Assembly (NCBI RefSeq): GCF_000445125.1
Contig: NZ_ATHL01000113.1
Location: 1-64,000 of the forward strand
Direction of reading: 5' to 3'
From: Novosphingobium lindaniclasticum LE124
GTDB taxonomy: Bacteria; Pseudomonadota; Alphaproteobacteria; Sphingomonadales; Sphingomonadaceae
Length of the DNA stretch: 64,000 nucleotides
Shown here: piece after piece, positions 27,220 through 36,698 of the stretch
Layout of the letters: each line of letters opens with the position of its first letter
Position numbering within the stretch: the first letter of the stretch is position 1
Notes under the pieces: model-generated
Database searches by the model: none
The model's input: the letters and a program-made list of their open reading frames with translations, nothing else
What the model was told of the DNA's origin: nothing
Translations under genes and position numbers: made by a program

Positions 27220-27537
27220 TTGGCAACCTTGAAGCCTGACACCACTTCCTCAGAAGTGATCAATGATCCAGTATGCTTCTGCACGCTTGGATTCTCTTGG
27301 CTAATAGTGTCAGTGCTGGGCCTACTTCCGCTAGCGGAGGCGTCGCTGCAGCGCTCCCCTTCCATCACGGCGCCGGTCATCGCTGCCTTCTTTATTGCAG
27401 TGGGCAGCGGAGCTATCTTACGGCGTCGATATTCCTGGATTGGGGTCGCACTGCACATCTACAGTCAGGTAGCGATCTGGCTCTCCCTTTTTTGTGCCTC
27501 GCTTGCGATGGTTTTGATCTCTCTCGCTCCACACTGA
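27220..27537 (+). CDS. membrane protein downstream of traG, unknown
   Basis: 105 aa if it starts at the TTG at 27220, which has AAAGG 7 bases upstream; the frame is open back to 27121 but that part is antisense to the neighbouring gene. Three hydrophobic stretches are visible: FSWLIVSVLGLLPLAEA, PVIAAFFIAVGSGAIL and VALHIYSQVAIWLSLFCA with the following residues. It is a polytopic inner-membrane protein by appearance. The position just past traG matches that of F traS (entry exclusion), but I see no sequence match, so this is only a positional hint. The start codon is uncertain. Confidence 0.4.
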   Translation: MATLKPDTTSSEVINDPVCFCTLGFSWLIVSVLGLLPLAEASLQRSPSITAPVIAAFFIAVGSGAILRRRYSWIGVALHIYSQVAIWLSLFCASLAMVLISLAPH

Positions 27538-27653
27538 TTTAAGTGCTCCCGCAGAAAGCCAAGCCTTCCACTTTGATCGCGACCGCCTATTGCCGCAAAA
27601 GGCTTCAGTTTGCTTTAGGGGCCGGACGTGCGATTGCGCTACGCAAAATGGGC

Positions 27654-28118
27654 CTAAAGTCCCTCAGGCCAGCTTCTTGCTTTAATTTCCGCTGCTCGCC
27701 AAGGGCAAGCCTGAAGTAGGGTGTTTCTAAAGTCAGTTAGAATATTATCTCTCTCCGCCTTCTCATGATCCAGAAAATCATCAATTGACTTCTGTCGAGC
27801 AATTCGCTCGCTGGCGGAGAGTTTAGTTAGGTGCAAAGCTGGATATTTTGCGCCTTCTGATTGTCGTTTGCGATACCAAACAACGTATCGCTGTATCATT
27901 TCCGGTGAAAATTCGTTGTTATGCGTCTCGGTATATTGGGCATCGGCTTCGATCCCATCAGCCATTGCTCGTAATCTTGCCACTTGCGCCTTCGAGACGG
28001 CGGCGCAGTGATTGCGTGCCGCCTGGTCGACTTCCGGCGATGTGCTGGCAAGCAGAATGAAGGCCATGGAAGCAATCATAGAAAGAGCATGACCTAATAG
28101 CCTTGGCCTGTCGAGCAT
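27654..28118 (-). CDS. exported protein sharing the TraG C-terminal domain
   Basis: 154 aa. Residues about 10-28 form a signal peptide or anchor (LSMIASMAFILLASTS). Residues 46-126 align without large gaps to TraG residues about 776-862: LRAMADGIEADAQYTETHNN corresponds to LNELAEQLSNDISYAESHNM, then FSPEM/FSENL, WYRKRQ/WYRQKA, and a final FLDHEKAERD/FLDERSQAIW. The gene lies on the opposite strand, 0.7 kb behind traG. A periplasmic stand-alone copy of the domain by which TraG is thought to reach the recipient suggests a role in entry exclusion or in modulating TraG. No named family is claimed. Confidence 0.6.
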   Translation of the reverse strand: MLDRPRLLGHALSMIASMAFILLASTSPEVDQAARNHCAAVSKAQVARLRAMADGIEADAQYTETHNNEFSPEMIQRYVVWYRKRQSEGAKYPALHLTKLSASERIARQKSIDDFLDHEKAERDNILTDFRNTLLQACPWRAAEIKARSWPEGL

Positions 28119-28153
28119 TGGTTCAATAGGCGGAAATTGTGGGCATTTTGGGC

Positions 28154-28342
28154 ATGGCGCATAAGGGTTGCTTGAGGGACCGTATGCGCCAAGGCTTTTG
28201 CGCTAGGCGCATCTGGTATGAGCGGCACGCCATTGCAGATGTGAGCGTGCTGACTGTTCCACCCCGCGATATCAACGCGATTCTCTCAAGGCGAAAGCGC
28301 CAACTAAGAAACGCTGGTGTCACTTTGCCGGCGGCAAAGTGA
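28154..28342 (+). CDS. possible small basic protein
   Basis: 62 aa from the ATG at 28154 (a GTG at 28139 is possible). It is Arg-rich, with RDRMRQGFCARRIWYERH and a C-terminal SRRKRQLRNAG. The stop codon lies inside the 29-base palindrome at 28317-28345. There is no clear ribosome site and no recognised family. It is listed because the stretch has protein-like composition and nothing else explains it; it may not be real. Confidence 0.28.
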   Translation: MAHKGCLRDRMRQGFCARRIWYERHAIADVSVLTVPPRDINAILSRRKRQLRNAGVTLPAAK

Positions 28343-28345
28343 CAC
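28317..28345. promoter_or_regulatory. perfect 13-bp inverted repeat, operator or hairpin
   Basis: GTGTCACTTTGCC (28317-28329), spacer GGC, GGCAAAGTGACAC (28333-28345). There is no T tract on either strand, so it is not an intrinsic terminator. It lies 71 bp upstream of the wHTH gene at 28416 and fits an operator for that protein. Confidence 0.55.
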
Positions 28346-28415
28346 GAATGGCCCATCTGCCTTACTGCGCGGAAAAGGGATTCACATCTCGGACCGGTCG
28401 TGCTTGATTCATGAA

Positions 28416-28973
28416 ATGTTCCAGGCCGATCTTTTCAGCGATAGCACACCTTCCGAACCGAGACGTTTTGCTGCGCCGCCCCCGACCACCACGGTTTCCA
28501 TCCTCGAACGCCTCTCCAGCACCTGCAAACGTCCGCGCTACGCGTTCATGGTGCTCAACCTGCTTGTCGAAGCCAGCCAACGGACCGGTTCTGCTGGACC
28601 CTATGTGCTCGTGGGTGATCTGCGAGTGCCGGTTCGCGACTGGCTTTGCGATGCTTTGATGCCGGTCGCTCAACGCGATCCGCGTCGCCTTTCGATCGAA
28701 GGTCGCGTTCGTCATATGCTCGAAGACGCGTCTGCACTCCCGCCGGATCCCGTTGCCGCACAACATTTGGTTGATGAAATGGTCCTTGAGCGTATTCGCA
28801 TCTCAGGCCGTACAAACGTAAGCCGAGCCGTGAGCGAATTGGTCCGAGCCGGATTGGTCAAGCGACACTACCAGGGCTTTCGGGTCGATCACCATAATCG
28901 AGGCGCGAAGCGACAGGCCGTCTATGTCGTGACCGAACCGGTAATGCGGGCTCTTTCGCGTTCGGCGACTTGA
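28416..28973 (+). CDS. winged helix-turn-helix protein, unknown role
   Basis: 185 aa from the second of two close ATGs (28416), giving the N-terminus MFQADLFSDS; the frame extends upstream to 28317 but through the palindrome. The C-terminal third holds a wHTH: VLERIRISGRTNVSRAVSEL as helices 2-3 and GLVKRHYQGFRVDH with KRQAVYVVTEP as the beta wing, like MarR/RepA-type modules. The N-terminal half is helical. It is divergent in direction from the SOS-type cluster that ends next to it. A perfect palindrome upstream suggests autoregulation. It could be a transcription regulator or a replication accessory protein. Confidence 0.6.
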   Translation: MFQADLFSDSTPSEPRRFAAPPPTTTVSILERLSSTCKRPRYAFMVLNLLVEASQRTGSAGPYVLVGDLRVPVRDWLCDALMPVAQRDPRRLSIEGRVRHMLEDASALPPDPVAAQHLVDEMVLERIRISGRTNVSRAVSELVRAGLVKRHYQGFRVDHHNRGAKRQAVYVVTEPVMRALSRSAT

Positions 28974-29013
28974 TGTCGGGACGGCCCTACGGTCGAAAAA
29001 ATCGCACGCTCGC

Positions 29014-29658
29014 TTAGTCTGGCAGCGTGGTCGCGGGTTCCCGTGTAGGGAAAACCGGGCCACGCACTGTCATTTTCTCAGCTTCAAAGGGGCGCTGAAG
29101 CAACCGGATCTCGTCGTAGGAGCCCCGGAGCCAGATATCGATGTCGTCAGGATCGAGGATCGTCACCATTGCCTTGGGGTGGACCGGTTCGACCAGCGAA
29201 TTGGCATCGCACGTCACCATGGTGAAGCCGTTCCCCTGTCCGGTGCCCTGCCAGAACCCGGCCACGGCGAAGACAGGCTGGTCGATCACCGAAAACCACA
29301 TCTCGCCTTTGAGCGGCGGCTTGCCATCGCCAAGGTCATGCTTTTGGGGCGTGAATTCGCAGAACTCGGTGAGCGGCACGACGCACCGGTTTTCCGGCTG
29401 GTCGGCAAGCCGCCTCCATTGCGGGAGGGAAAGGTTGCGAACGTTGGTCATCGGATAGGGCGCTTTGCCGCCTAGGACGTCCCAGTTCATTATGTCCCAT
29501 GCCCGACCGCCATCCTGCTCGCGGATAACGTACGCTCTCCCCTTGGGCCGAAGCTCATGGGGATCGAAGCGATTGTCGCGCGGGCGCTCGCTGAAAAGCT
29601 GGGCGACCGATCCCCAGATCGTCTCGATTTCACCTTTCATGCGGGCGCGGTTACACAT
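29014..29658 (-). CDS. SRAP-domain protein (YedK/HMCES-like), abasic-site shield
   Basis: 214 aa. Members self-cleave the initiator Met and use Cys2 to crosslink to abasic sites in single-stranded DNA. Here the N-terminus is MCNRAR, so Cys2 is present; further conserved blocks are WDIMNWDVLG-like (around residue 55), CVVPLTEFCEF with the catalytic Glu, AVAGFWQG, FTMVTCDAN and the His in VHPKAMVTIL. Its length is typical. AGGAG precedes the ATG. It is the last gene of the minus-strand cluster that starts with imuA and its SOS box, fitting a DNA-damage function. Confidence 0.93.
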   Translation of the reverse strand: MCNRARMKGEIETIWGSVAQLFSERPRDNRFDPHELRPKGRAYVIREQDGGRAWDIMNWDVLGGKAPYPMTNVRNLSLPQWRRLADQPENRCVVPLTEFCEFTPQKHDLGDGKPPLKGEMWFSVIDQPVFAVAGFWQGTGQGNGFTMVTCDANSLVEPVHPKAMVTILDPDDIDIWLRGSYDEIRLLQRPFEAEKMTVRGPVFPTREPATTLPD

Positions 29659-29722
29659 TGCTCAACTCCTGCGAGACGATAGCCTTCTATGTCCGGCTGC
29701 TGGTCCTTCCCAGCTTGGCATC

Positions 29723-30216
29723 TCAGAGATTGCCCTGTTCTTCCACCAGAACCTCGTCGCCCGGCGCGAAGTAGAGGGCGGCACATTCCGCCCGCAAGCA
29801 TCCGTCTTCAAGCGCAAGGTCGTCACGAAATGCGTCCTTGATGAAGTCCATGGTGTCGAGGTGTCGGTCTTCGAAATACATCTGGTGAACGTCGTCACGA
29901 CCCGCACCGTAGACTATGCGACCCACCTTGGCCCAGATCGAGGCCATCGTGCACATGCCGCACGGCTGCAGGGTCGAGTAGAGCGTCGCGCCGCGAAGGT
30001 CCATGTCGCCGTGCGCCGGTCCTGCTCCGCGAAATGCCATCATTTCGGCATGCGCCGTTGCGTCGCAAGTCTCCTCGGTCTTGTTGACGGACGGGAGAGC
30101 TCGCGACCATTCAGCAGGATGATGGCCGCGATCGGCGTATCCTGCGGCGCTGTGCCTTTCGTTTTCGCCAAGTTGATGGCCTCACGCATCCAGGCCCTGT
30201 CGTTGTCGTCGATCAT
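29723..30216 (-). pseudogene. frameshifted nucleoside/guanine deaminase (CDA fold)
   Basis: Reading from the ATG at 30216, the first 41 codons give MIDDNDRAWMREAINLAK followed by DTPIAAIILLNGREL, a normal deaminase N-terminus. The frame then shifts near 30085-30100, and the rest is found in another frame: VNKTEETCDATAHAEMMAF with the zinc-binding His and catalytic Glu (HAE), and LQPCGMCTMA with the two zinc Cys. The total span is not a multiple of 3. Without the shift the protein would be about 164 aa, typical of tRNA- or guanine-deaminase relatives. It starts 6 bases after the PEBP gene. A sequencing error is an alternative. Confidence 0.7.
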
Positions 30217-30222
30217 GGCGGC

Positions 30223-30846
30223 CTAGACGCCCGCAGGCCGCAGCCCTGCCCCGGCGGTACTCGAACCTGCCGGCTCATCGCGGGAGTAGGTCCCGATGAG
30301 GAAGCCGGCGGCAAGGACCTTACCGTGTATCGCCTCGAGAAACGCGGAGCGCCCCGGGTTGGCTTCGATGACAGGAACCTCGGAGAGCGCGAAAAGCTGG
30401 AACACGTAATCATGCGCACCGTGGCCCTTGGGGGGATCGGGCGGCAACCAGCCTTCGGCTAGATAGCTGTTTCGTCCGACGTCGCTGCCGTCCGCCGCTC
30501 CGTCCCCGTCAGGTACGATCGCCCCCTCGGGCAATCCTCCAACATCGGGCGGGATATTCCAGACAAGGGCATGCACGAGGGGATGGGGGGCAGGTGCATC
30601 GGGATCTTCGACGAGCAGCGCCAATGAGGCTGTCCCTTCAGGAAGAGGTCCCCAGCTCAGCGGCGGGGAAATGCCCTCTCCGTCGGCAGTGAACCTGATC
30701 GGGAGCCGCTGACCGTCCGCGAATGCGGGGCTCGACAAGGGAAACAGGCGGTCACCCATGTCTTCACGAACAATTGCCAGTTTCGAGTGTCCGGCGCGGA
30801 CATCCTTGAGCAATTTGCCCAGCCAGGCAGGTACGTGTTCGAGCAC
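30223..30846 (-). CDS. YbhB/YbcL-family (PEBP-like) protein
   Basis: 207 aa, starting at a GTG with AAAGGA upstream. The phosphatidylethanolamine-binding-protein fold is shown by ISPPLSWGPLPEGTASLALL, the ligand-site motif VEDPDAP, HPLVHALVWNIPPDVGGLPEG, the GRNSYLAEGWLPPDPPKGHG block and YVFQLFAL. The bacterial members are soluble proteins of poorly known role, named for similarity to Raf kinase inhibitor. There is no signal peptide, so it is probably cytoplasmic. It sits in the minus-strand cluster between a small unknown and the broken deaminase. Confidence 0.88.
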   Translation of the reverse strand: MLEHVPAWLGKLLKDVRAGHSKLAIVREDMGDRLFPLSSPAFADGQRLPIRFTADGEGISPPLSWGPLPEGTASLALLVEDPDAPAPHPLVHALVWNIPPDVGGLPEGAIVPDGDGAADGSDVGRNSYLAEGWLPPDPPKGHGAHDYVFQLFALSEVPVIEANPGRSAFLEAIHGKVLAAGFLIGTYSRDEPAGSSTAGAGLRPAGV

Positions 30847-30913
30847 TTCGTGATCCTTTCCACACCGGGTGATGCGCCTTCCCGCCTCGCGGCTGGCTCG
30901 CTGCGCGTGGCGC

Positions 30914-31171
30914 TCACATCAAACGAACGGGCCCAGCCCCTCGATCTGCGTAGACCGGTCGGCCTGGCCCCTTAAGGTAAGCGTCGACGTGAGCCATGAA
31001 CGCGCTCTTGAAAGCCACCAGGTCAACGGTGCGCCAGGAAACGTCGTGCGCTATGCCCTCGATCCTGCCGATCAGAACGTCGTCGTTTCGGCAATACATG
31101 ATCGGGGTCGTGAACCCGCGATGGTGCAGGCGATTCGCGGCAATCAGGAGGGAGCTTTCGATTTCAGGCAT
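30914..31171 (-). CDS. small hypothetical protein in the damage cluster
   Basis: 85 aa from the ATG at 31171 (MPEIESSLL), preceded by GGGAG; the open frame extends to 31360 but its upstream part is of non-coding composition. The core is helix-strand in character with FTTPIMYCRNDDVLIGRIEG and SWRTVDLVAFKSAFMAHVDA. I do not recognise a family. It is co-directional with imuA-imuB-dnaE2 and the SRAP gene, so it is likely to be co-transcribed under the SOS box. Confidence 0.5.
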   Translation of the reverse strand: MPEIESSLLIAANRLHHRGFTTPIMYCRNDDVLIGRIEGIAHDVSWRTVDLVAFKSAFMAHVDAYLKGPGRPVYADRGAGPVRLM

Positions 31172-31307
31172 CGCTCCCGTCAACGCACAAGGATCACAAT
31201 GGTCACAAGGACCGGTGACTTTACTGGCATTGGTTTGCGGTTCCGATCCAGCGCGCTGTAGGGCGCCAGGGCTGTTCCGCTCACAAGGCCCGGTATCGTT
31301 CCTGCGA

Positions 31308-31613
31308 CTATGACGACGCCGTATCCTCATACCGTCCGGCAAGCCGCAATTGACGCACAATTCCGTTGAACGCCGCAGTCACACCCTGGGCACGTCCAAT
31401 CTCGTTCTCCTGACGCGCCGCATCCCAGTACAGTTCAAGCGGCCAACGCTCGCGGCAATGCGGGAGCAGACAACGAAGCGCCAGGCGGACTTCGACCGTA
31501 TCGACCCGCGCTTCACCGCAGCGGGTTACACCGCTGCGCAGGATATGCACTGAAAGCGCAATGACGATGCGCTGATGTTTCGGCAGGCTTGCATCCATCT
31601 CAGTGGAAATCAT
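31308..31613 (-). CDS. small hypothetical protein overlapping the dnaE2 end
   Basis: 101 aa if it starts at the ATG at 31613, which overlaps the dnaE2 stop by 14 bp. The protein-like portion is [20 protein letters not shown] and [18 protein letters not shown], with a helical pattern. No family is recognised. The overlap suggests translational coupling to the polymerase and therefore damage-inducible expression. The longer frame to 31814 lies antiphase inside dnaE2 and is not credible. Confidence 0.42.
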   Translation of the reverse strand: MISTEMDASLPKHQRIVIALSVHILRSGVTRCGEARVDTVEVRLALRCLLPHCRERWPLELYWDAARQENEIGRAQGVTAAFNGIVRQLRLAGRYEDTASS

Positions 31614-34600
31614 GCGACTTGAAACGCACGACATCCTCGGGATCGCGGCCCTCTGCGTGCGGCGGCCAGTAGCTGTCATGCGGCCTTGGGCTCCATTGAT
31701 CTTTGCCGCGGGTAACGTCGCCGCGATCCGGCGCGCTTGCATGGCGCGCTCCGTCTCCCCTGCCGGTCTGATGCGGGAAGGCCATCTCGCCAACCTTATG
31801 GAGCAGATCGGCATGATCGATGATCCGGTCGCAGATGACGTGGATCACCTCGCCCTCCTTCTGCACCCGCCCCTTGAGGCCCACCATCGAGGCGGACATC
31901 ACGGTGCGGCGCTGGGCCTCGAAGCGATCGGGCCAGAGGATCCCGTTGGCGATGCCGGTCTCGTCTTCAATCGTGATGAAGAGCACGCCCTTGGCCGAGC
32001 CCGGCTTCTGACGGACCAGGATGATCCCGGCGACCTCGACCTTGCGGCCATCGCGGATGTTCGCAAGGTCGGCGCAGCGCGTAACCCCGCGCCGGGCGAG
32101 GTCCTCGCGCACGAACGTGAGCGGATGGGCGCGCAGCGACAGCTGGAGCGAACGATAATCCTCGATCACCTCGCGGCCATCGGTCAGTGGGCGCAGGGCA
32201 ACGTCGGGTTCGATCCCTTCCGCGCTGATCACTTTTGCTGCACGATCCGCCGCAGCAAAAAGCGGCAAGGGCGCTTCGCCAAGGCCCCGCACCTTCCATA
32301 GCCCCTGCCTCCGGTCGGATCCGAAGGCGCGAAAGGCATCGGCGTCCGCCAGCTTCTCTATCGCGGCGCGCGGCACGCCCGAGCGGCGCCAGGCGTCCTC
32401 GACGGACTCGAACGGGACTTGCCCACGCGCACCGACGATGCTGGCGCCATCGGCGTTGGACAGCCCGCGCACCTGCCTGAAGCCCAGCCGGACCGCATGG
32501 TATCGGCCCCGTGTCGGCTCCAGCGAACAATCCCATCGGCTTGCATTGATGCAGACCGGCCGGACCTCAACCCCGTGCTGGCGCGCGTCGCCGACGATCT
32601 GGGCAGGCGCATAGAACCCCATGGGCTGCGCATTCATGAGCGCGGCACAGAAGACGTCCGGGTGATGATGCTTCATCCAGCTCGAGGCGTAGGAGATTTT
32701 GGCAAAGCTTGCCGCATGGCTTTCCGGGAAGCCGTAGGAACCAAAACCTTCCAGCTGGCGGAAGGTACGCTCGGCAAAGTCGCGCGGATAGCCGCGCGCC
32801 ACCATGCCCTCGATCAGCTTTTCGGAAAAATGCGAGACGCCGCCGGTCATCTTGAAGGTCGCCATCGCCCGGCGCAGCTGGTCGGCCTCGACGGCGGTGA
32901 AGCCAGCGCCGACGATCGCGACCTTCATCGCCTGCTCCTGAAAGAGGGGTACGCCAAGCGTCTTTTCCAGGACAGCGCGCAGTTCCGGGCGCGGGTATTC
33001 CGGCTTCTCCAGCCCCTCGCGGCGGCGAAGGTAAGGATGGACCATGTCGCCCTGGATCGGGCCGGGCCGCACGATCGCAACTTGGATCACCAGGTCGTAG
33101 AACCGGCGCGGCTTCATGCGCGGTAGCATCGACATCTGCGCCCGGCTCTCGATCTGGAAGGTGCCCAGCGTGTCGGCCTTCTGGATCATCCCGTAGACGT
33201 CGGGGTCGTCGCTCTGCAGGTCTGCAAGCCCAACCTTCAGCCCCTTCACCTCCTCGAGCAGGTTGAAGGCGCGGTTCATGCAGCCCAGCATCCCGAGCCC
33301 CAGAACATCGACTTTCATCATTTTGAGGGCATCGATGTCGTCTTTATCCCACTCGATGATCTGGCGATCGACCATGGCGGCAGGCTCTATCGGAACCAGA
33401 TCATCGAGACGATCGTGGGTCAGCACGAAGCCGCCGGGGTGCTGGCTCGACTGACGCGGCACGCCGATCAGCTGGCGTGCAAGATCGAGTGTCAGGCGCA
33501 GACGCCGGTCGGACATGTCGAGATTGAGTTCCTCGGCCTGCTTCTCACCGACGCCTTCGGCCGACCAGCCCCAGACGAGACCTGCGAGCGACGAGGTCAG
33601 ATCCTCGGGCAGGCCCATGGCCTTGCCGACATCGCGCACCGCGCCCCGCGCGCGGAAGCGGGTAATGACGGCGGTCAATGCCGCCCGGTCGCGCCCGTAG
33701 GTCTCGAAAATCCACTGGATGATCTCCTCTCGCCGTTCGTGCTCGAAATCGACGTCGATGTCGGGCGGCTCGCGCCGTTCGCCCGAGACGAAGCGCTCGA
33801 AGAGCAGCTCGTGCTTGAGCGGATCGATCGAGGTGACGCCCAGCACGAAGCAGACGCAGGAATTCGCTGCCGATCCGCGCCCCTGGCACAGGATGCCGCG
33901 CCGCCGCGCCTCGGCGACGATGGAATGGACGGTGAGGAAGTAGGGCGCATAGTTCAGCTCGGCGATGAGTTTCAGCTCATGCGCGATCTGGTCGCGGTAG
34001 TCCTGCGGCGGATCGCCGCCGAACATGACGCCCAGCGCCTCGTGCGCCATTGCCTCCAGCGCCTGCTGGGCGGTCAGCCCCTCGATCACCTTCTCCTGCG
34101 GGTAGTGGTAGGTGAGATCGCTCAGCGAAAAGGTGCAAGCCTCGGCGATATCGACGCTGGCGCACAGGGCATCAGGATAGGCCGCAAAGCGTCGCTGCAT
34201 TTCCTCCGCAGACTTGAGCGCGCGGTCGGCGTTGACCTCGCGGCGATAGCCAAGGTCATCGACCCGGCAGTTGTGCCGGATCGCGGTCACCACGTCCTGC
34301 AGGAGCCGGGCATCGGGCGCATGGTAAAGCACGTCGCCGGTGACGACCGCGCGTACGCCGGCCTCCCTCGCCTGGCGCGCCAGGGCATCGATGCGCACGG
34401 CATCGTCGGGGCGACGGCGCTGGAACAGCGCCATATGCGCGCGCCGTCCATAGACGGACCGCAGATCGGCCAGCGCCGCAGCATTCTTGGCGTCGGCCTC
34501 GTGCGGCAGGAGAATGGCGATCACGCCCTCGCACCAGGCTTCGAGCTCGGGCCAGTGCAGCAGGCAGGCCCCCTTCCCCGCCCGGCGCTTGCCGATGGTA

Positions 34601-34878
34601 AGGAGGCGCGTGATCCGTGACCAGGCGGGCCGGTCGGTCGGATAGAGCAGCAGGCGCCGACCGCAGGACAGATCGACCCGGGTGCCAGCGATGAGGCGCA
34701 CGCCGGTCGCCTTCTCGGCTTCCCAGGCGCGCACCACGCCCGCGACACTGCCAAGGTCGGCAATGCCCATGGCAGGATATCCCAGCTTCGCTGCGACCGA
34801 GAACAGCTCGTCCGGACTCGAAGCCCCGCGCAGAAACGAAAAGTGCGTCAGCACCTGGAGTTCGACATAGGCGGTCAT
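31600..34878 (-). CDS. dnaE2: error-prone DNA polymerase DnaE2 (ImuC)
   Basis: 1092 aa from the ATG at 34878 ([20 protein letters not shown]), which overlaps the imuB stop as ATGA; an upstream in-frame ATG at 34902 adds eight unlikely residues. The N-terminal PHP domain begins at once ([14 protein letters not shown]). The polymerase core holds the family-C acidic residues in [14 protein letters not shown], and [12 protein letters not shown] and [10 protein letters not shown] are typical of DnaE2. The C-terminus has the helix-hairpin-helix and OB-fold regions ([18 protein letters not shown]). With ImuA and ImuB it forms the translesion mutasome of bacteria that lack UmuDC. Confidence 0.97.
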   Translation of the reverse strand: MTAYVELQVLTHFSFLRGASSPDELFSVAAKLGYPAMGIADLGSVAGVVRAWEAEKATGVRLIAGTRVDLSCGRRLLLYPTDRPAWSRITRLLTIGKRRAGKGACLLHWPELEAWCEGVIAILLPHEADAKNAAALADLRSVYGRRAHMALFQRRRPDDAVRIDALARQAREAGVRAVVTGDVLYHAPDARLLQDVVTAIRHNCRVDDLGYRREVNADRALKSAEEMQRRFAAYPDALCASVDIAEACTFSLSDLTYHYPQEKVIEGLTAQQALEAMAHEALGVMFGGDPPQDYRDQIAHELKLIAELNYAPYFLTVHSIVAEARRRGILCQGRGSAANSCVCFVLGVTSIDPLKHELLFERFVSGERREPPDIDVDFEHERREEIIQWIFETYGRDRAALTAVITRFRARGAVRDVGKAMGLPEDLTSSLAGLVWGWSAEGVGEKQAEELNLDMSDRRLRLTLDLARQLIGVPRQSSQHPGGFVLTHDRLDDLVPIEPAAMVDRQIIEWDKDDIDALKMMKVDVLGLGMLGCMNRAFNLLEEVKGLKVGLADLQSDDPDVYGMIQKADTLGTFQIESRAQMSMLPRMKPRRFYDLVIQVAIVRPGPIQGDMVHPYLRRREGLEKPEYPRPELRAVLEKTLGVPLFQEQAMKVAIVGAGFTAVEADQLRRAMATFKMTGGVSHFSEKLIEGMVARGYPRDFAERTFRQLEGFGSYGFPESHAASFAKISYASSWMKHHHPDVFCAALMNAQPMGFYAPAQIVGDARQHGVEVRPVCINASRWDCSLEPTRGRYHAVRLGFRQVRGLSNADGASIVGARGQVPFESVEDAWRRSGVPRAAIEKLADADAFRAFGSDRRQGLWKVRGLGEAPLPLFAAADRAAKVISAEGIEPDVALRPLTDGREVIEDYRSLQLSLRAHPLTFVREDLARRGVTRCADLANIRDGRKVEVAGIILVRQKPGSAKGVLFITIEDETGIANGILWPDRFEAQRRTVMSASMVGLKGRVQKEGEVIHVICDRIIDHADLLHKVGEMAFPHQTGRGDGARHASAPDRGDVTRGKDQWSPRPHDSYWPPHAEGRDPEDVVRFKSHDFH

Positions 34879-36698
34879 GCAAAGACCCCGTGCATCCACC
34901 ACGAGAGATCGCCGGTCTCGCTCGCAACGCCATCACCGCGGCGGAACACCCAGTAGCGCCCACCCTCCTCGTCCTCGACCCGGTAGTAGTCGCGTACGGC
35001 CCAGACTTCGGCATTGCGCCGCCACCATTCGCCATGAATGCGCTCTGGCCCATCGCCGGCGACAACCTTGTAGGACCGGCCGCGCCATTCGAAACGGCGC
35101 GGAGGCTGGTCGGGCAACAGCGCGATGACGCGCGACAAGGGCTCGGGCCGCGCGAACAGCCTCACCGGCCGCTGCCAGGCAGGCCAGGAACCGGCGGTCT
35201 CGATTGGTCTGGTCGGCCTTACGGCACGTTCAGGCACATGGCTCTCGACCGGCGCAATGCGGAACACCGCGCCCGGTCCGATCCTGCCGGCCACGACGTC
35301 GACCAGGCGCGCCGGATCGCGCAGCGTACTTTCCCCAGCGAGGATCGCCCCCAGGTTCTCGGCGTCAAGCGGCTCGGTATGCGGCGCCAGCAGCCGGAAC
35401 TGTTCAAGACCCATGCCTGGATCGATGCGCTCGATTCTGAGCTTCAGCAGGCGCAGCAGGTGCGGCACCTCGCGGCTCGGCCGGGAAGTGCCGATAGCCA
35501 CCACCTGCTCACCGCCATCGATGCGTAAAGCAATCAGGCGCAGCGAGCGCGCACCCAGCCCCCGGCGCTGAAGCACCTCGGCCAAGTCCTTCAGCAGGTC
35601 GTGCATGACTTGCGCGATCGCTTCGGCCGTGCCGATCGGCTCGAGCACCCGACGCTCGACCGCAGGGATAACCACGTCCTCACGCGGGGTGATCGGTTCG
35701 GCGTTGCCTCCCAGCGCCTGGTCGAGCCGGTCGATGGTGGCGAGCCCCAGTCTCCTCGCCAGCGGACCGCGCGCGACAGGCAACAGGTCGGCGATCGTCT
35801 CGAAGCCGAACTTGCGCGCAGCGGCCAGTGCGCCGCTTTCGAGACGCAGCGCGGCGACCGGAAGCGGCGACAGCGCCTTCAGCACGCCGCCGTGCGGAAT
35901 GATGGCAATGTCATGGCGGCCGTAGCGGGCCAGCGCATGCGCGGCGCCGGGCGTGTCGGCTATCGCGATGCGCGCGGTGAACCCGGCGCGACGACAGAAG
36001 GACTGCAGCCGCTGGCAAAAGCGCTCCTCCCCGCCATGCAGGTGCGCGGCGCCGGTGAGGTCCAGCCAGATTCCGTCGGGCGGCGAGACCGCCACGATCG
36101 GTGACCAGCGGCGAATGCCGAACAGGGCGAGGCGATCGAGCAGCGCAGCATCCGCCTCCGGCTCCGCCGGGCGGAAGTCGAGATCGGAGACGAGCGCACG
36201 GGCATAGGTTGCCGCCATGCCGACATGGATGCCCAATGCTCTCGCCGCCGGACAGGCCGCAACGATCTCGTCGCGGCGGCCGACCTTGCCGATGAGCGCC
36301 AGCGGAGCGACCGCGACCTGCGGCACGTCGCGCATCTGTTCCGACGCTGCTGACGAGGCCATCCGCTTGAACGGATGCTCTGCCATCTCGGAGCGCCGAC
36401 CCAATTCGCGCATCGGCGGCTTGGCATGTAGCGGCAAGCCAGCGATCTGCCGCTCGACATCGGAACGCGATGAAGCCCCGGCCGCAGCAGCGCCCTTCCC
36501 GCTCCCGCTCTGCGCCTGGCGTGCCCAGCGTGCGCCCGGCCGCCATCCGCCGCCGCGAGGGACCGAGCAGGCACCAGGATTGTCGTCGACGGGAAGCTGG
36601 AGGACGCGCGGCTCAGGCCGCGGCGCGGCGAACCGATCCTGCCGTCTCAGCCGTTCGATGGCCAGGAACGGCAGGAACAGCGAGACGACCCGTCGCAT
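34875..36698 (-). CDS. imuB: ImuB, Y-family-like mutasome scaffold
   Basis: 607 aa, longer than most ImuB proteins because of an inserted Arg/Ser/Gly-rich segment at about residues 38-115 between the N-terminal strand ([15 protein letters not shown]) and the fingers-palm region. The palm shows [21 protein letters not shown] and [12 protein letters not shown]; as in other ImuB proteins, it is a catalytically reduced Y-family polymerase that joins ImuA, DnaE2 and the beta clamp. The C-terminus contains [10 protein letters not shown] and ends in WWMHGVFA. It is overlapped by imuA upstream and coupled to dnaE2 downstream. Confidence 0.95.
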   Translation of the reverse strand: MRRVVSLFLPFLAIERLRRQDRFAAPRPEPRVLQLPVDDNPGACSVPRGGGWRPGARWARQAQSGSGKGAAAAGASSRSDVERQIAGLPLHAKPPMRELGRRSEMAEHPFKRMASSAASEQMRDVPQVAVAPLALIGKVGRRDEIVAACPAARALGIHVGMAATYARALVSDLDFRPAEPEADAALLDRLALFGIRRWSPIVAVSPPDGIWLDLTGAAHLHGGEERFCQRLQSFCRRAGFTARIAIADTPGAAHALARYGRHDIAIIPHGGVLKALSPLPVAALRLESGALAAARKFGFETIADLLPVARGPLARRLGLATIDRLDQALGGNAEPITPREDVVIPAVERRVLEPIGTAEAIAQVMHDLLKDLAEVLQRRGLGARSLRLIALRIDGGEQVVAIGTSRPSREVPHLLRLLKLRIERIDPGMGLEQFRLLAPHTEPLDAENLGAILAGESTLRDPARLVDVVAGRIGPGAVFRIAPVESHVPERAVRPTRPIETAGSWPAWQRPVRLFARPEPLSRVIALLPDQPPRRFEWRGRSYKVVAGDGPERIHGEWWRRNAEVWAVRDYYRVEDEEGGRYWVFRRGDGVASETGDLSWWMHGVFA

